Assembly (NCBI RefSeq): GCF_042652985.1
Contig: NZ_JBHSHQ010000049.1
Span: 1 to 64,000, forward strand
DNA: 64,000 nucleotides
Direction of reading: 5' to 3'
From: Ruoffia tabacinasalis
GTDB taxonomy: Bacteria; Bacillota; Bacilli; Lactobacillales; Aerococcaceae
Positions within the stretch are counted from its first letter, which is position 1. Each line of letters opens with the position of its first letter. The notes beneath the pieces were generated by a model. The model did no database searches, had not been told where the DNA came from, and saw only the letters and a list, made by a program, of their open reading frames with translations. The position numbers were made by a program, and so were the translations under genes. This document shows positions 7,239 to 14,866 of the stretch, piece by piece.

Positions 7239-8507
7239 ATGAAAAAGAATTTATTAAAGGGTACTCTATTATTAGGATCAATGTTTATTTTAGCTGCCTG
7301 TGGCGCTGAAGAAGAAGCACCAGAAAGCGTAGAATCTGAAGTATCAACTGTTGTCGAAGAGGAAGTAGAATCGGAAGAAACTACAGAAGAGACAACGGAA
7401 GAATCAGAAGAAACGACTGAAGAAGAGTCAGCTGAAGAAGAATCATCTGTGGAAGAAACATCAGAAGAATCAGAAGAATCATCTGTGGAAGAAACATCAG
7501 AAGAATTAGAAGAGTCATCTGAGGAAGAAACATCAGAAGAATCAGAAGAATCAACTGACGAAGAAACATCAGAAGAATCAGAAGAATCAACTGATGAAGA
7601 AACATCGGAAGAATCAGAAGAGTCAACTGACGAAGAAACATCGGAAGAATCAGAAGAATCAACTGACGAAGAATCATCAGCAGATTCAGAAGAATCAGCA
7701 GATGACGCTGCAGTAGTAGGAACTGACGAATCAGCAGAAGCTGGAGCATTAACAGACGGTGAATACTCAGTTGTAGGTAATCCAGACGAACGTGGATGGG
7801 CTGTAACTCATACAATCACTGTTGCAGATGGAGAAATTACTGATTCAAACTTTGATTACGAAAATGAAGACGGCGACTTAAAATCAGAAGATGAAGAGTA
7901 CAATACTCAAATGGAAGATGTAACTGGCGTATCATCGGCAGATGCAACACAAGAATTAAATGATGCATTAGTTGAATCACAATCAGCAGATGTAGATGCT
8001 GTTTCTGGTGCAACAACAACATCGACTTCATTCCAATTCACTTCGCAAGTATTATTAGAGTTAGCTGCACAAGGTAACACTGAAGAAGTTAATGTTGATG
8101 AATTAGAATTAGCAGACGGTGAATATTCAGCTGAAGACTTAACAATTACTGTTGAGGGTGGCGAAATTACTGACGCAACATTTGAAGCAGAAGATCAAGA
8201 TGTTGCTGATGAATTAGCAGCTGCTTTAGTAGAAGCTGGAAACGTTGAAGGTGTTGAGCCAGTAGAAGGACAAGAAGACCTTTCTACAACATTCATCGCT
8301 TTAGCAACTCAAGCTACAAATGATGCTAAATTAGCAAGTTTAACAGCTGATGAAGCTGATGCAGAAGAGTCTAGCGAAGAATCTGAAGAGTCATCTGAAG
8401 AATCAAGCGAAGAGTCAGCATCAGAAGAAACTTCGGAAGAATCATCTGAAGAAGAGTCAGAAGAATCGTCTGAAGAATCAACTGAAGAAGAATCATCAGA
8501 AGAATAA
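7239..8507 (+). CDS. pplA: Flavinylated extracellular electron transfer lipoprotein (PplA-like)
   Basis: Surface lipoprotein of 422 residues. Lipobox LAAC places the lipidated cysteine at residue 21. Residues 22-171 are an extreme Glu/Ser/Thr linker containing seven 12-residue repeats. An FMN-binding domain runs from about 172 to 280, with the flavinylation motif DAVSGAT at 253-259; Thr259 should carry FMN. A second, related domain (about 290-365, beginning LADGEYSAEDL) lacks any SGA[T/S] motif. The last 45 residues are again Ser/Glu-rich. In Listeria, PplA accepts electrons from the quinone pool and reduces soluble acceptors outside the cell. The start at 7239 is chosen over 7230 because AAGGAG at 7224-7229 fits only the former. 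fmnB next door encodes the matching FMN transferase. Confidence 0.9.
   Translation: MKKNLLKGTLLLGSMFILAACGAEEEAPESVESEVSTVVEEEVESEETTEETTEESEETTEEESAEEESSVEETSEESEESSVEETSEELEESSEEETSEESEESTDEETSEESEESTDEETSEESEESTDEETSEESEESTDEESSADSEESADDAAVVGTDESAEAGALTDGEYSVVGNPDERGWAVTHTITVADGEITDSNFDYENEDGDLKSEDEEYNTQMEDVTGVSSADATQELNDALVESQSADVDAVSGATTTSTSFQFTSQVLLELAAQGNTEEVNVDELELADGEYSAEDLTITVEGGEITDATFEAEDQDVADELAAALVEAGNVEGVEPVEGQEDLSTTFIALATQATNDAKLASLTADEADAEESSEESEESSEESSEESASEETSEESSEEESEESSEESTEEESSEE
7446..7697 (+). repeat. Seven 36-bp coding tandem repeats in pplA
   Basis: Units start at 7446, 7482, 7518, 7554, 7590, 7626 and 7662. Each encodes a 12-residue unit of the type TDEETSEESEES. 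The first two units start SV, the third SE, and the last is diverged. The high identity between units suggests recent slippage or recombination. Confidence 0.9.
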
Positions 8508-8538
8508 GCCAAAATAATTAAATAGAAAATATGTCATT

Positions 8539-8572
8539 AGTGAGCTAATTTAACAATTAGCTCACTTTTTCA
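8539..8572 (+). terminator. pplA terminator
   Basis: Perfect 12-base arms (AGTGAGCTAATT at 8539-8550 and complement at 8555-8566), loop TAAC, followed by T-rich sequence. Confidence 0.92.
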
Positions 8573-8596
8573 CTTTTATAGAAGCTATATGAATAG

Positions 8597-8602
8597 TATA
8601 AT
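8597..8602 (+). promoter_or_regulatory. -10 box ahead of fmnB
   Basis: A consensus TATAAT lies 36 bases before the fmnB start and after the pplA terminator. No good -35 is seen at 16-18 bases, so the promoter may be weak or activated. Confidence 0.4.
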
Positions 8603-8638
8603 AGGAATTACGAATTAGAATAGCTAGGAGTATATTTA

Positions 8639-9745
8639 ATGAAAAATGTAATGAAAAAAGTGGCCTTATTTGCTACAGCACTCATCTTATTTGGTTGTGC
8701 AAGTGATGATGAGCCAGAAGTGGTTATATCAGGAGCAAGTCCGACAACTACGACAGAAGTAAATGAAAATGGACTCCCGATTGCTAAAGAACCTACAAGC
8801 ATAACGGAGACGATGTTACATACGGTTGTTCAAATGCAAGTCTATCATGAAGGCGTCGAAGATGTGATGCAAGAAGCGATTGATTATATGGCGGAGATGG
8901 AAACACTCCTTTCCACAAACGTTGAAGGATCTGACGTATATAGAATCAATGAGAATGCTGGGATTGAGCCGGTTGAAGTACAACCTGAAACAATGGAAAT
9001 CATTAAACGTTCAATTCAAATTGCTGAAGAGAGTGATGGGCTCTTTGATATCTCAATTGGGGTTCTCACAGATTTATGGCAAATCGGAAGTGATGATGCG
9101 CGTGTTCCAGAAGATTCTGAAATAACTGAAGCCGTTAATCTAATCGATTATGAAAAGATTAGCATTGATGAAGAGAATATGACGGTCATGCTTGAAGAAG
9201 AGGGAATGTCGCTAGAGTTAGGTGGTATTTCTAAAGGATACATTGGTAGTGGTATTGTTGAGATTTTTGAGGAAAACAATATTACCACAGCCATCATTAA
9301 CCTTGGGGGAAATGTCGTTGTTATGGGGACATCACCATCTAATGAAGAGGGTTGGAATGTTGGGGTTCAAGACCCTGATGAAGTACGTGGTGAAATTGTT
9401 GGGACTCAACGTGTCATAAATGCAGCCATTGTTACAAGTGGAATTTACGAAAGATATTTAGAAGTAGACGGCACAAAATACCATCACATAATGGATCCAC
9501 GTACAGGATACCCTTTAGATAATGAGATTTCAGGTGTAACTGTCTTTGCACCAACCTCTTTTGATGGTGACTCTTATTCGACAGCCTTATTCTTAATGGG
9601 CATTGAAGAAGGTATCGAGTTTATTAATTCAAAAGATGGCTTTGAAGTAGCTTATGTCGATAAGGAAGGTGGCGTACATCTTTCTGCTGGTATAAAAGAT
9701 AGTTTTAATTTAACGAATGAGGAGTATTACATCGCCGATGAATAA
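8639..9745 (+). CDS. fmnB: FAD:protein FMN transferase (ApbE/FmnB), lipoprotein
   Basis: Exported Mg-dependent transferase of 368 residues that attaches FMN to a Ser/Thr of target proteins, here most likely Thr259 of PplA. Lipobox LFGC gives the lipidated cysteine at residue 20. ApbE signatures are GGISKGYIG, INLGGNVVVMG, HHIMDPRTGYP and DGDSYSTALFLMG. The last is the site usually written ADALSTALF; the altered ADA to GDS is within family variation but worth noting. The start ATG has AGGAG nine bases upstream. The coding region overlaps the next gene (dmkA), showing co-transcription. Confidence 0.93.
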   Translation: MKNVMKKVALFATALILFGCASDDEPEVVISGASPTTTTEVNENGLPIAKEPTSITETMLHTVVQMQVYHEGVEDVMQEAIDYMAEMETLLSTNVEGSDVYRINENAGIEPVEVQPETMEIIKRSIQIAEESDGLFDISIGVLTDLWQIGSDDARVPEDSEITEAVNLIDYEKISIDEENMTVMLEEEGMSLELGGISKGYIGSGIVEIFEENNITTAIINLGGNVVVMGTSPSNEEGWNVGVQDPDEVRGEIVGTQRVINAAIVTSGIYERYLEVDGTKYHHIMDPRTGYPLDNEISGVTVFAPTSFDGDSYSTALFLMGIEEGIEFINSKDGFEVAYVDKEGGVHLSAGIKDSFNLTNEEYYIADE

Positions 9746-10682
9746 AATAAATTTAAAAATATTTTTAGAATTTGTCGAAATTCGAACAAAAATAGCTAGT
9801 TTTTTCCCAATGATGGTTGGTTTTTTATGGACAGGTTACTATTTCAAGGAATTTAATTGGTTGAATTCAATTATATTTTTCCTAGCTGCGACTTGTTTTG
9901 ATATGACGGTAACAGCGATTAATAATACATTGGATTATCACAAAGCCTTGGATAATAACTATAAGGAAGAGCAGAATGTGATTGGTAAATACAAATTAAA
10001 TTACCGCACGATGGTCATAATTGTATTTATCCTATTAGCTATTTCGCTGATACTTAGTTTATATCTCGTTTGGTTAACAGATCCAATGCTCTTGTTGATC
10101 GGAGCTTTGTTATATTTTATTGGAATAATCTACACATTTGGACCGTTACCTATCTCACGGACACCTTACGGGGAGATTTTTTCGAGTTTAACGATGGGAT
10201 TCGGTATCACTTTTCTGGCGGTATTCATGACCCGCTATGAAGTACTGCTTTCAAGTGAATGGACTTGGACGAATTTAGTATTGAATATCGGTTGGTTTGA
10301 TATTCTTAAGATATTTTGGTTCAGCTTGCCACAAATATTTTTAACAGCGAATATTATGCTTGCCAATAACACCCGAGATTTGGATACAGATATTCAAAAC
10401 GAACGACGGACGTTAGTTTACTATATTGGTAGACCGAACGCGATTCGCTTGTATCAGTTCCTTAGCTTTTTACCATGGGTTGTTTGGATGACTTATATTA
10501 TTGCTGGTTTATTCCCATGGTGGACGATTGTTACTTTAGCCGTTGGCTATGTTCATTATCAAAGTGTGATGCGATATACGGAAAGAATTCCACAGCCAAT
10601 TGCCTTTAAAGAAGCTATTCAGAGTTTTATATTGTTTTTAAGTATGTATGTCATTGTTTTATTTGTTTTATTGTTAGTATAA
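9738..10682 (+). CDS. dmkA: UbiA-type prenyltransferase (DmkA/MenA-like)
   Basis: Integral membrane enzyme of 314 residues with 8-9 hydrophobic segments. It would attach a polyprenyl chain to 1,4-dihydroxy-2-naphthoate to make demethylmenaquinone. The two Asp-rich loops typical of UbiA proteins are NNTLDYHKALDNN near 60 and ANNTRDLDTDIQNERRTL near 210. The ATG at 9738 is chosen, overlapping the end of fmnB by eight bases; an in-frame ATG at 9717 is possible, and AGGAG at 9720-9724 is far from either ideal spacing. The partner DmkB supplies the prenyl diphosphate. No other menaquinone biosynthesis genes are in the window. Confidence 0.88.
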   Translation: MNKINLKIFLEFVEIRTKIASFFPMMVGFLWTGYYFKEFNWLNSIIFFLAATCFDMTVTAINNTLDYHKALDNNYKEEQNVIGKYKLNYRTMVIIVFILLAISLILSLYLVWLTDPMLLLIGALLYFIGIIYTFGPLPISRTPYGEIFSSLTMGFGITFLAVFMTRYEVLLSSEWTWTNLVLNIGWFDILKIFWFSLPQIFLTANIMLANNTRDLDTDIQNERRTLVYYIGRPNAIRLYQFLSFLPWVVWMTYIIAGLFPWWTIVTLAVGYVHYQSVMRYTERIPQPIAFKEAIQSFILFLSMYVIVLFVLLLV

Positions 10683-10685
10683 AGA

Positions 10686-10722
10686 CAGCCTCGATTTTAT
10701 AGAAAATCGAGGCTGCTTTTTT
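10686..10722. terminator. Terminator between dmkA and the DUF1801 gene
   Basis: Arms CAGCCTCGATTTT (10686-10698) and AAAATCGAGGCTG (10703-10715), then CTTTTTTATTT. It is strongest for the plus strand and may serve both convergent genes. Confidence 0.9.
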
Positions 10723-11140
10723 ATTTAGGATATTTACTTAAAGTATGTTCCATTGAGTTTTCTAACATTGTTTTTAAGACATCTAAATCAATATCAGCTA
10801 ATTTATTTACGTAAATACACATTTTACCAGTGGTGTGTTTTCCAAGTTGTGCTAGTAATTTCTCTTTGTCTTTGAAATCGGTAGCAAGGTACAAACTAAA
10901 TTTGGCTTTTCTAGGGGAAAAGGCTAAATAGGATGTATCGCCTTCACGACCAGAATCGTAAACGTAATGGTAAGTTCCAAAACCGATAATATTTGGATAC
11001 CACATTTGAGGTTCAAAACCAGTCACTTCTTTAAATAAATCTAGTAAAACAAATGAATCAATTTGTTTTTGTTTTGAATCAATCGACTCAATAAATTCGA
11101 CGACATCTTCACCTGTGGGTTTAAATTTGGCTGCTGACAT
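10721..11140 (-). CDS. DUF1801-domain protein
   Basis: Soluble protein of 139 residues whose centre (WYPNIIGFGTYHYVYDSGREGDTSYLAFSPRKAKFSLYL, cited as a region around residues 42-82) is typical of the DUF1801/YdhG-like fold. It ends with the usual ADIDLDVLKTMLENSM segment. The function of the family is unknown. A GGAGG lies seven bases before the ATG. It is convergent with dmkA, and no operon partner is evident except the NusG-like gene 29 bases upstream on the same strand, which may share its transcript. Confidence 0.85.
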   Translation of the reverse strand: MSAAKFKPTGEDVVEFIESIDSKQKQIDSFVLLDLFKEVTGFEPQMWYPNIIGFGTYHYVYDSGREGDTSYLAFSPRKAKFSLYLATDFKDKEKLLAQLGKHTTGKMCIYVNKLADIDLDVLKTMLENSMEHTLSKYPK

Positions 11141-11169
11141 GATAAAACCTCCATTTTATGATTAGTTAA

Positions 11170-11568
11170 TTACAAAGGCAGTATCAATTCATCTTCAGCC
11201 ATTTGGCCGGTAATCTCTAACACGAGCCCGTGGGGTAGACAAATCGCAGTTTGTCCTGGTCTTTCAATCCAACCTGTTCTAACACCAACTTGATCAGGAC
11301 TATTATCTTCTTTAATACGAGCTTGGTTATTATTGATTTCGATAATATTGTACTGGTTATCGTTTGGATAATATGTCTTTTCGACTTCTAATCCTTCGGA
11401 TAATGGGAACTCATCTACAACTTCACCGTGGATCTTCACTATCGCAACGGCATCTCCTGAATCATTGAAATGAGCATTCGTAATGACATTTGGAATAAAA
11501 GAAATGATAATTGATACGATAATAAATACATAATCAAAGGGTTTAAAGTAGCTTAATATTTTTCTCAT
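11170..11568 (-). CDS. NusG-domain-II membrane protein, candidate EetA
   Basis: Protein of 132 residues with one N-terminal membrane segment (YVFIIVSIIISFIPNVI) and an extracytoplasmic NusG_II domain (VAIVKIHGEVVDEFPL ... GQTAICLPHGLVLEI). NusG_II proteins commonly occur beside a Gx-transporter protein and polyprenyl synthase genes; in EET loci the member is called EetA. The usual CPDxxC cysteines before the GWI segment are replaced here (NSPDQVGVRTGWI), leaving only the third. The start at 11568 (MRKIL) is chosen because GAGAGGTAGG lies just upstream; an in-frame start at 11595 has no site. Assignment to EET rests on the nearby locus and is inference. Confidence 0.7.
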   Translation of the reverse strand: MRKILSYFKPFDYVFIIVSIIISFIPNVITNAHFNDSGDAVAIVKIHGEVVDEFPLSEGLEVEKTYYPNDNQYNIIEINNNQARIKEDNSPDQVGVRTGWIERPGQTAICLPHGLVLEITGQMAEDELILPL

Positions 11569-11728
11569 GGGACCTACCTCTCTATTGCAAAGCAACGAAT
11601 CTTTACTTATTGTATAAAAAAAATACGGTTTTATCTAGCTTTTTAGAGGAAAATTTGATACTATAACGTATGTGCGAAAATTACTATTTGAAATGCATTA
11701 AATTATTTATAGATAAGGAGATTTTATT

Positions 11729-12346
11729 ATGAACTTAAAAGCAGAACTTAGAGAAACAACTGGCTCAAGTGCTTCACGCAAAGCTCGTGCTGAAGGAAAA
11801 GTGCCTGTATCTTTATACGGTAAAACAGTAGAAGCAACTTCGCTTTTAGTAGATCGTCGTGATTTCGAAGCTTTATTAAAAGAAGAAGGTACTAACGCGG
11901 TATTCAATTTAGATTATAACGGTGGTACTCAAAAAGTATGGTTAAAAGACTATGAACGTGCAGCGTTAAAAGACGAAATGTACTCAATTGACTTGGAAGC
12001 TATCTCTGCTGACCAAACATTAACGGTAGAAATTCCATTATACGTTGTTAATGATGAAACAATTGAAGAAGGTATCGTTGAAATCGTTGAAAACGAAATT
12101 ACTGTTGAAACTAAACCAGATACAATCCCTCAATACTTTGAAGTGGATGTTAAAGGCTTAGAAATCGGTGATACTTTAACTGTAGCGGATATCACTCTTC
12201 CAGAAGGTGTAGAAATTATGATGGAAAACGATGCAACAATTGTTTCAATCTCAAATCCTACTGAAGAAGCAGAAGACGTAGATCCAGATGCAGAAGCAGC
12301 TGAACCAGAAGTAATTGGTGCAACTGAAGAAGCAGAAGAAGAGTAA
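11729..12346 (+). CDS. rplY: Ribosomal protein bL25, long CTC/TL5 form
   Basis: 5S-rRNA-binding protein of 205 residues. The N-terminal bL25 domain (about 1-90, with ELRETTGSSASRKARAEGKVP and SLYG) is followed by the TL5/CTC C-terminal beta domain (to about 180, with PEGVEIMMENDATIVSI). A very acidic tail follows (EEAEDVDPDAEAAEPEV...). In Bacillus, Ctc is a general-stress protein. ATAAGGAG lies eight bases before ATG. A terminator at 12365-12393 ends the unit, so it is monocistronic. Confidence 0.94.
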   Translation: MNLKAELRETTGSSASRKARAEGKVPVSLYGKTVEATSLLVDRRDFEALLKEEGTNAVFNLDYNGGTQKVWLKDYERAALKDEMYSIDLEAISADQTLTVEIPLYVVNDETIEEGIVEIVENEITVETKPDTIPQYFEVDVKGLEIGDTLTVADITLPEGVEIMMENDATIVSISNPTEEAEDVDPDAEAAEPEVIGATEEAEEE

Positions 12347-12364
12347 TCTTCAAATAATTCTATT

Positions 12365-12393
12365 AAAAGACACGTTCTATACGTGTCTTTTTC
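12365..12393 (+). terminator. rplY terminator
   Basis: Eleven-base arms AAAAGACACGT and ACGTGTCTTTT around loop TCTAT, followed by T-rich sequence. Confidence 0.88.
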
Positions 12394-12437
12394 TATCTAG
12401 ACATTCACCAAATTACGTGAAGAAAGGGAGGATTCCA

Positions 12438-12965
12438 TTGAAAAATCATATTGCTTTATTTGAACCGTTGATGCCTGCTAATACAGGGAACATCTCAAGA
12501 ACATGTGCGGCAACTAATTCAACGCTCCATTTAATTCATCCACTAGGATTTTCAACCGATGATAAAATGTTGAAACGTGCTGGCTTAGATTATTGGCATA
12601 ATGTTGATATTGTCGAGCATGATAATTTAGAGGCATTTCTTTCATACGTTGGTGAACGTAAACTGTATTTAATTACTAAATTTGCACCTCAAATTTATTC
12701 TGAGGCAGACTTGGCTCAAAATGAAAGTAATGAGCAATTCTTCCTATTCGGAAAAGAAACAACGGGTCTTCCTATTGAGTTGATGGAAGCGCATAAAAAT
12801 GACAGTTTGCGAATCCCAATGAATGACGAACATGTACGGTCACTTAACTTATCAAACACAGCTAATATCGTTATATTTGAAGCTCTACGCCAACAACAAT
12901 GGCAAGGGCTAGAGGCAATTCATCATTATGACGATACTGACAAAGCGAAAGACTTGAATTGGTAG
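12438..12965 (+). CDS. trmL: tRNA (cytidine/uridine-34-2'-O)-methyltransferase TrmL
   Basis: SPOUT-class methyltransferase of 175 residues, typical TrmL/YibK length, which methylates the wobble ribose of certain leucine tRNAs using S-adenosylmethionine. The knotted SAM site is seen in FLFGKETTGLP and RIPMNDEHVRSLNLSNTANIV, and the N-terminus HIALFEPLMPANTGNISRTC is diagnostic. The start is TTG at 12438 with AAGGGAGG eight bases upstream; the same frame is open further upstream into rplY but without a ribosome site. It sits just before the serS promoter. Confidence 0.9.
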   Translation: MKNHIALFEPLMPANTGNISRTCAATNSTLHLIHPLGFSTDDKMLKRAGLDYWHNVDIVEHDNLEAFLSYVGERKLYLITKFAPQIYSEADLAQNESNEQFFLFGKETTGLPIELMEAHKNDSLRIPMNDEHVRSLNLSNTANIVIFEALRQQQWQGLEAIHHYDDTDKAKDLNW

Positions 12966-12971
12966 GATTGC

Positions 12972-12999
12972 TTGACTTTATGGCGGGATAATTTATAAT
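12972..12999 (+). promoter_or_regulatory. serS promoter
   Basis: TTGACT at 12972-12977, 16 bases, then TATAAT at 12994-12999, placed directly ahead of the T-box leader. Confidence 0.8.
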
Positions 13000-13002
13000 A
13001 TG

Positions 13003-13253
13003 ATTAAATGAGAAACGAATAGTATTTGAGATAACTGTTAAGAGAAGTGATGGTTGGTGAGAATCACTCAGTTTAATCAAAGAATCCACGTTTTATTCAG
13101 CCTACGAAAGCGCGATTAAGTAGTGCCGGCCTCACCGTTATTGAATTTAAGAGCAAGTAAACTTACTATTATTGGGTTTATTTGAACTTGGGTGGCACCG
13201 CGAATGAGAACCTTTCGTCCCATGAATTATTCAGGGACGGAAGGTTCTTTTTT
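13003..13253 (+). ncRNA. T-box leader of serS
   Basis: The leader ends with the T-box sequence TGGGTGGCACCGCG at about 13189-13202. This is followed by a terminator hairpin (AGAACCTTTCGTCCC at 13207-13221 with GGGACGGAAGGTTCT, then T6). The stem I apex AGTGATGGTTGGTGAGAATCACT lies near 13045-13069. Uncharged seryl-tRNA should bind the leader and favour antitermination. A TCA (Ser) triplet at 13077-13079 on the 3' side of stem I is the best specifier candidate, but I could not fold it reliably. Confidence 0.9.
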
Positions 13254-13302
13254 ATGGCTATTTTTAATAAAATTAAAATTTAATATCACAGGAGGAAATA
13301 AT

Positions 13303-14592
13303 ATGTTAGATCGTAAAATGTTAAGAGATGACTTTGATTTTGTCGCAGAAAAACTTGCAACCCGAGGTGTGGAACGTGAGGTATTAGAAAATTACCGCGA
13401 CTTAGACGCACAAAGAAGAGAATTAATTGCTCAAACTGAAGAAGCGAAACAAACACGTAACGAAACTACTGAGAAAATTGCTCAATTAAAACGCAACAAA
13501 GAAAATGCGGATGAGCAAATCAAAGCAATGCAAGAAATCGGGAAAGAAATTAAAGCGATGGATGACAAGTTAGACGCGATTCAGACTGACTTAAATAATA
13601 TTGAATTCACATTACCTAATATTCCACATGAAGATGTGCCAGTTGGTGAAGATGAAGACGATAATGTTGAAATCCGCCGTTGTGGAGAAATTTCAGAATT
13701 TGATTTTGAAGCATTAAATCATTGGGATATTGCTGAAAACTTAGGTATCTTAGACTTCGAACGTGGAGCAAAAGTTGCCGGTGCGCGTTTCGTATACTAT
13801 GTAGGTCTAGGAGCTCGTTTAGAACGTGCTGTTTATAACTTTATGTTAGATACTCACGGGAAAAATGGCTACCGCGAAATGATCACACCTTATATGGTGA
13901 ATGAAAAAGCAATGTTCGGAACTGGACAATTCCCTAAATTTAAAGAAGATGTATTTGAGTTAGAAGGGGACCGTAACTTAACTTTAATTCCAACGGCAGA
14001 AGTTCCATTAACGAACTACTATGCTGATGAAATTCTTTCATTAGATCAATTACCTGTACACTTTACAGCATTTTCACCATCATTTAGATCAGAAGCTGGA
14101 AGTGCTGGTCGTGATACGCGTGGATTAATCCGTATGCACCAATTCCATAAAGTTGAATTAGTTAAACTTGCTCGTCCGGATGAATCATATGCAGAATTAG
14201 AAAGCATGACTAAAGATGCTGAAGGTATCTTAGAAGCATTAAAAATTCCATACCGCACAATTGTCTTATCAACTGGAGATATGGGATTCGCTGCCGCTAA
14301 AACGTATGATATTGAAGCATGGATTCCAGCTCAAGATACTTACCGTGAAATCAGTTCTTGTTCAAATACAGAAGCTTTCCAAGCTCGCCGTGCAAAAATC
14401 CGTTACCGTAACGAATATGAAAAAGTAGAACATGTTCATACTTTAAACGGTTCAGGATTAGCAGTAGGCCGTACTGTTGTAGCAATCTTAGAAAACTACC
14501 AACAAGCAGATGGATCTGTGAAGATTCCTGAAGTACTTGTACCATACATGGGTGGCATTACAGAAATCACTAAAGAAAATGCTATGGGATAA
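13303..14592 (+). CDS. serS: Seryl-tRNA synthetase
   Basis: Class II aminoacyl-tRNA synthetase of 429 residues, normal length, charging tRNA-Ser. The first 100 residues form the long antiparallel coiled-coil arm that grips the tRNA. The catalytic part shows motif 2 (FRSEAGSAGRDTRGLIRMHQF) and motif 3 (GSGLAVGRTVVAILENYQ). The start ATG at 13303 follows AGGAGG at the right distance; upstream in-frame codons run through the T-box and are not translated. Expression is controlled by the T-box. A strong terminator follows. Confidence 0.97.
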   Translation: MLDRKMLRDDFDFVAEKLATRGVEREVLENYRDLDAQRRELIAQTEEAKQTRNETTEKIAQLKRNKENADEQIKAMQEIGKEIKAMDDKLDAIQTDLNNIEFTLPNIPHEDVPVGEDEDDNVEIRRCGEISEFDFEALNHWDIAENLGILDFERGAKVAGARFVYYVGLGARLERAVYNFMLDTHGKNGYREMITPYMVNEKAMFGTGQFPKFKEDVFELEGDRNLTLIPTAEVPLTNYYADEILSLDQLPVHFTAFSPSFRSEAGSAGRDTRGLIRMHQFHKVELVKLARPDESYAELESMTKDAEGILEALKIPYRTIVLSTGDMGFAAAKTYDIEAWIPAQDTYREISSCSNTEAFQARRAKIRYRNEYEKVEHVHTLNGSGLAVGRTVVAILENYQQADGSVKIPEVLVPYMGGITEITKENAMG

Positions 14593-14608
14593 TTAAATTA
14601 AGTTAAAT

Positions 14609-14659
14609 AACCGAAAACCATAACTAAGTCGTGTGCTAAGTTATAGTTTTCGGTTTTTT
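14609..14659 (+). terminator. serS terminator
   Basis: AACCGAAAACCATAACT pairs with AGTTATAGTTTTCGGTT (one G bulge-type mismatch), followed by T6. Confidence 0.88.
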
Positions 14660-14680
14660 GTTTTGGGGTTTGGGTGGGAT

Positions 14681-14792
14681 GGGGCGTCGTGAGCTGGCGC
14701 GACACTCCGTATTTCGATTTGCTGTCCATCGCGAGTCGGCACGACACTCCGCATTCGCATTTCCGGTCCGTCACGCCACCTCACGACGCCCC
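14681..14792. repeat. GC-rich palindromic element with two 42-bp tandem repeats
   Basis: This 112-bp segment is strikingly GC-rich in an AT-rich surrounding. Its ends form 23-base inverted repeats with two mismatches (14681-14703 with 14770-14792; outer 13 bases GGGGCGTCGTGAG perfect). Inside, two 42-bp units (14687-14728 and 14729-14770) lie head to tail and share CGACACTCCG and ATTT blocks. It lies between the convergent serS and uppP terminators. It has no coding potential. It resembles a dispersed REP/MITE-type intergenic repeat, but other copies cannot be checked here. Confidence 0.8.
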
Positions 14793-14805
14793 TTAAGAGC
14801 CCATT

Positions 14806-14853
14806 TTATAAAAAATAACCCAGCTAATTGCCATTAAGACAATCAACTGGGTT
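14806..14853 (-). terminator. uppP terminator
   Basis: On the minus strand AACCCAG TTGATTGTC pairs with GCAATTAG CTGGGTT, followed by ATTTTTTAT. Confidence 0.85.
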
Positions 14854-14866
14854 TATAAATTAAATA

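Noticed and set aside
7446..7697. Regular 36-bp repeats resembling a CRISPR array
   Set aside because: There are no spacers; units are contiguous and lie in frame within pplA.
7381..8031. Long Leu/Ile-rich open frames on the minus strand opposite pplA
   Set aside because: They are mirror images of the Glu/Ser codon repeats and have no ribosome sites.
14681..14792. GC-rich segment as a structural RNA gene or CRISPR
   Set aside because: No tRNA or rRNA motifs, and only two diverged tandem units without spacers.
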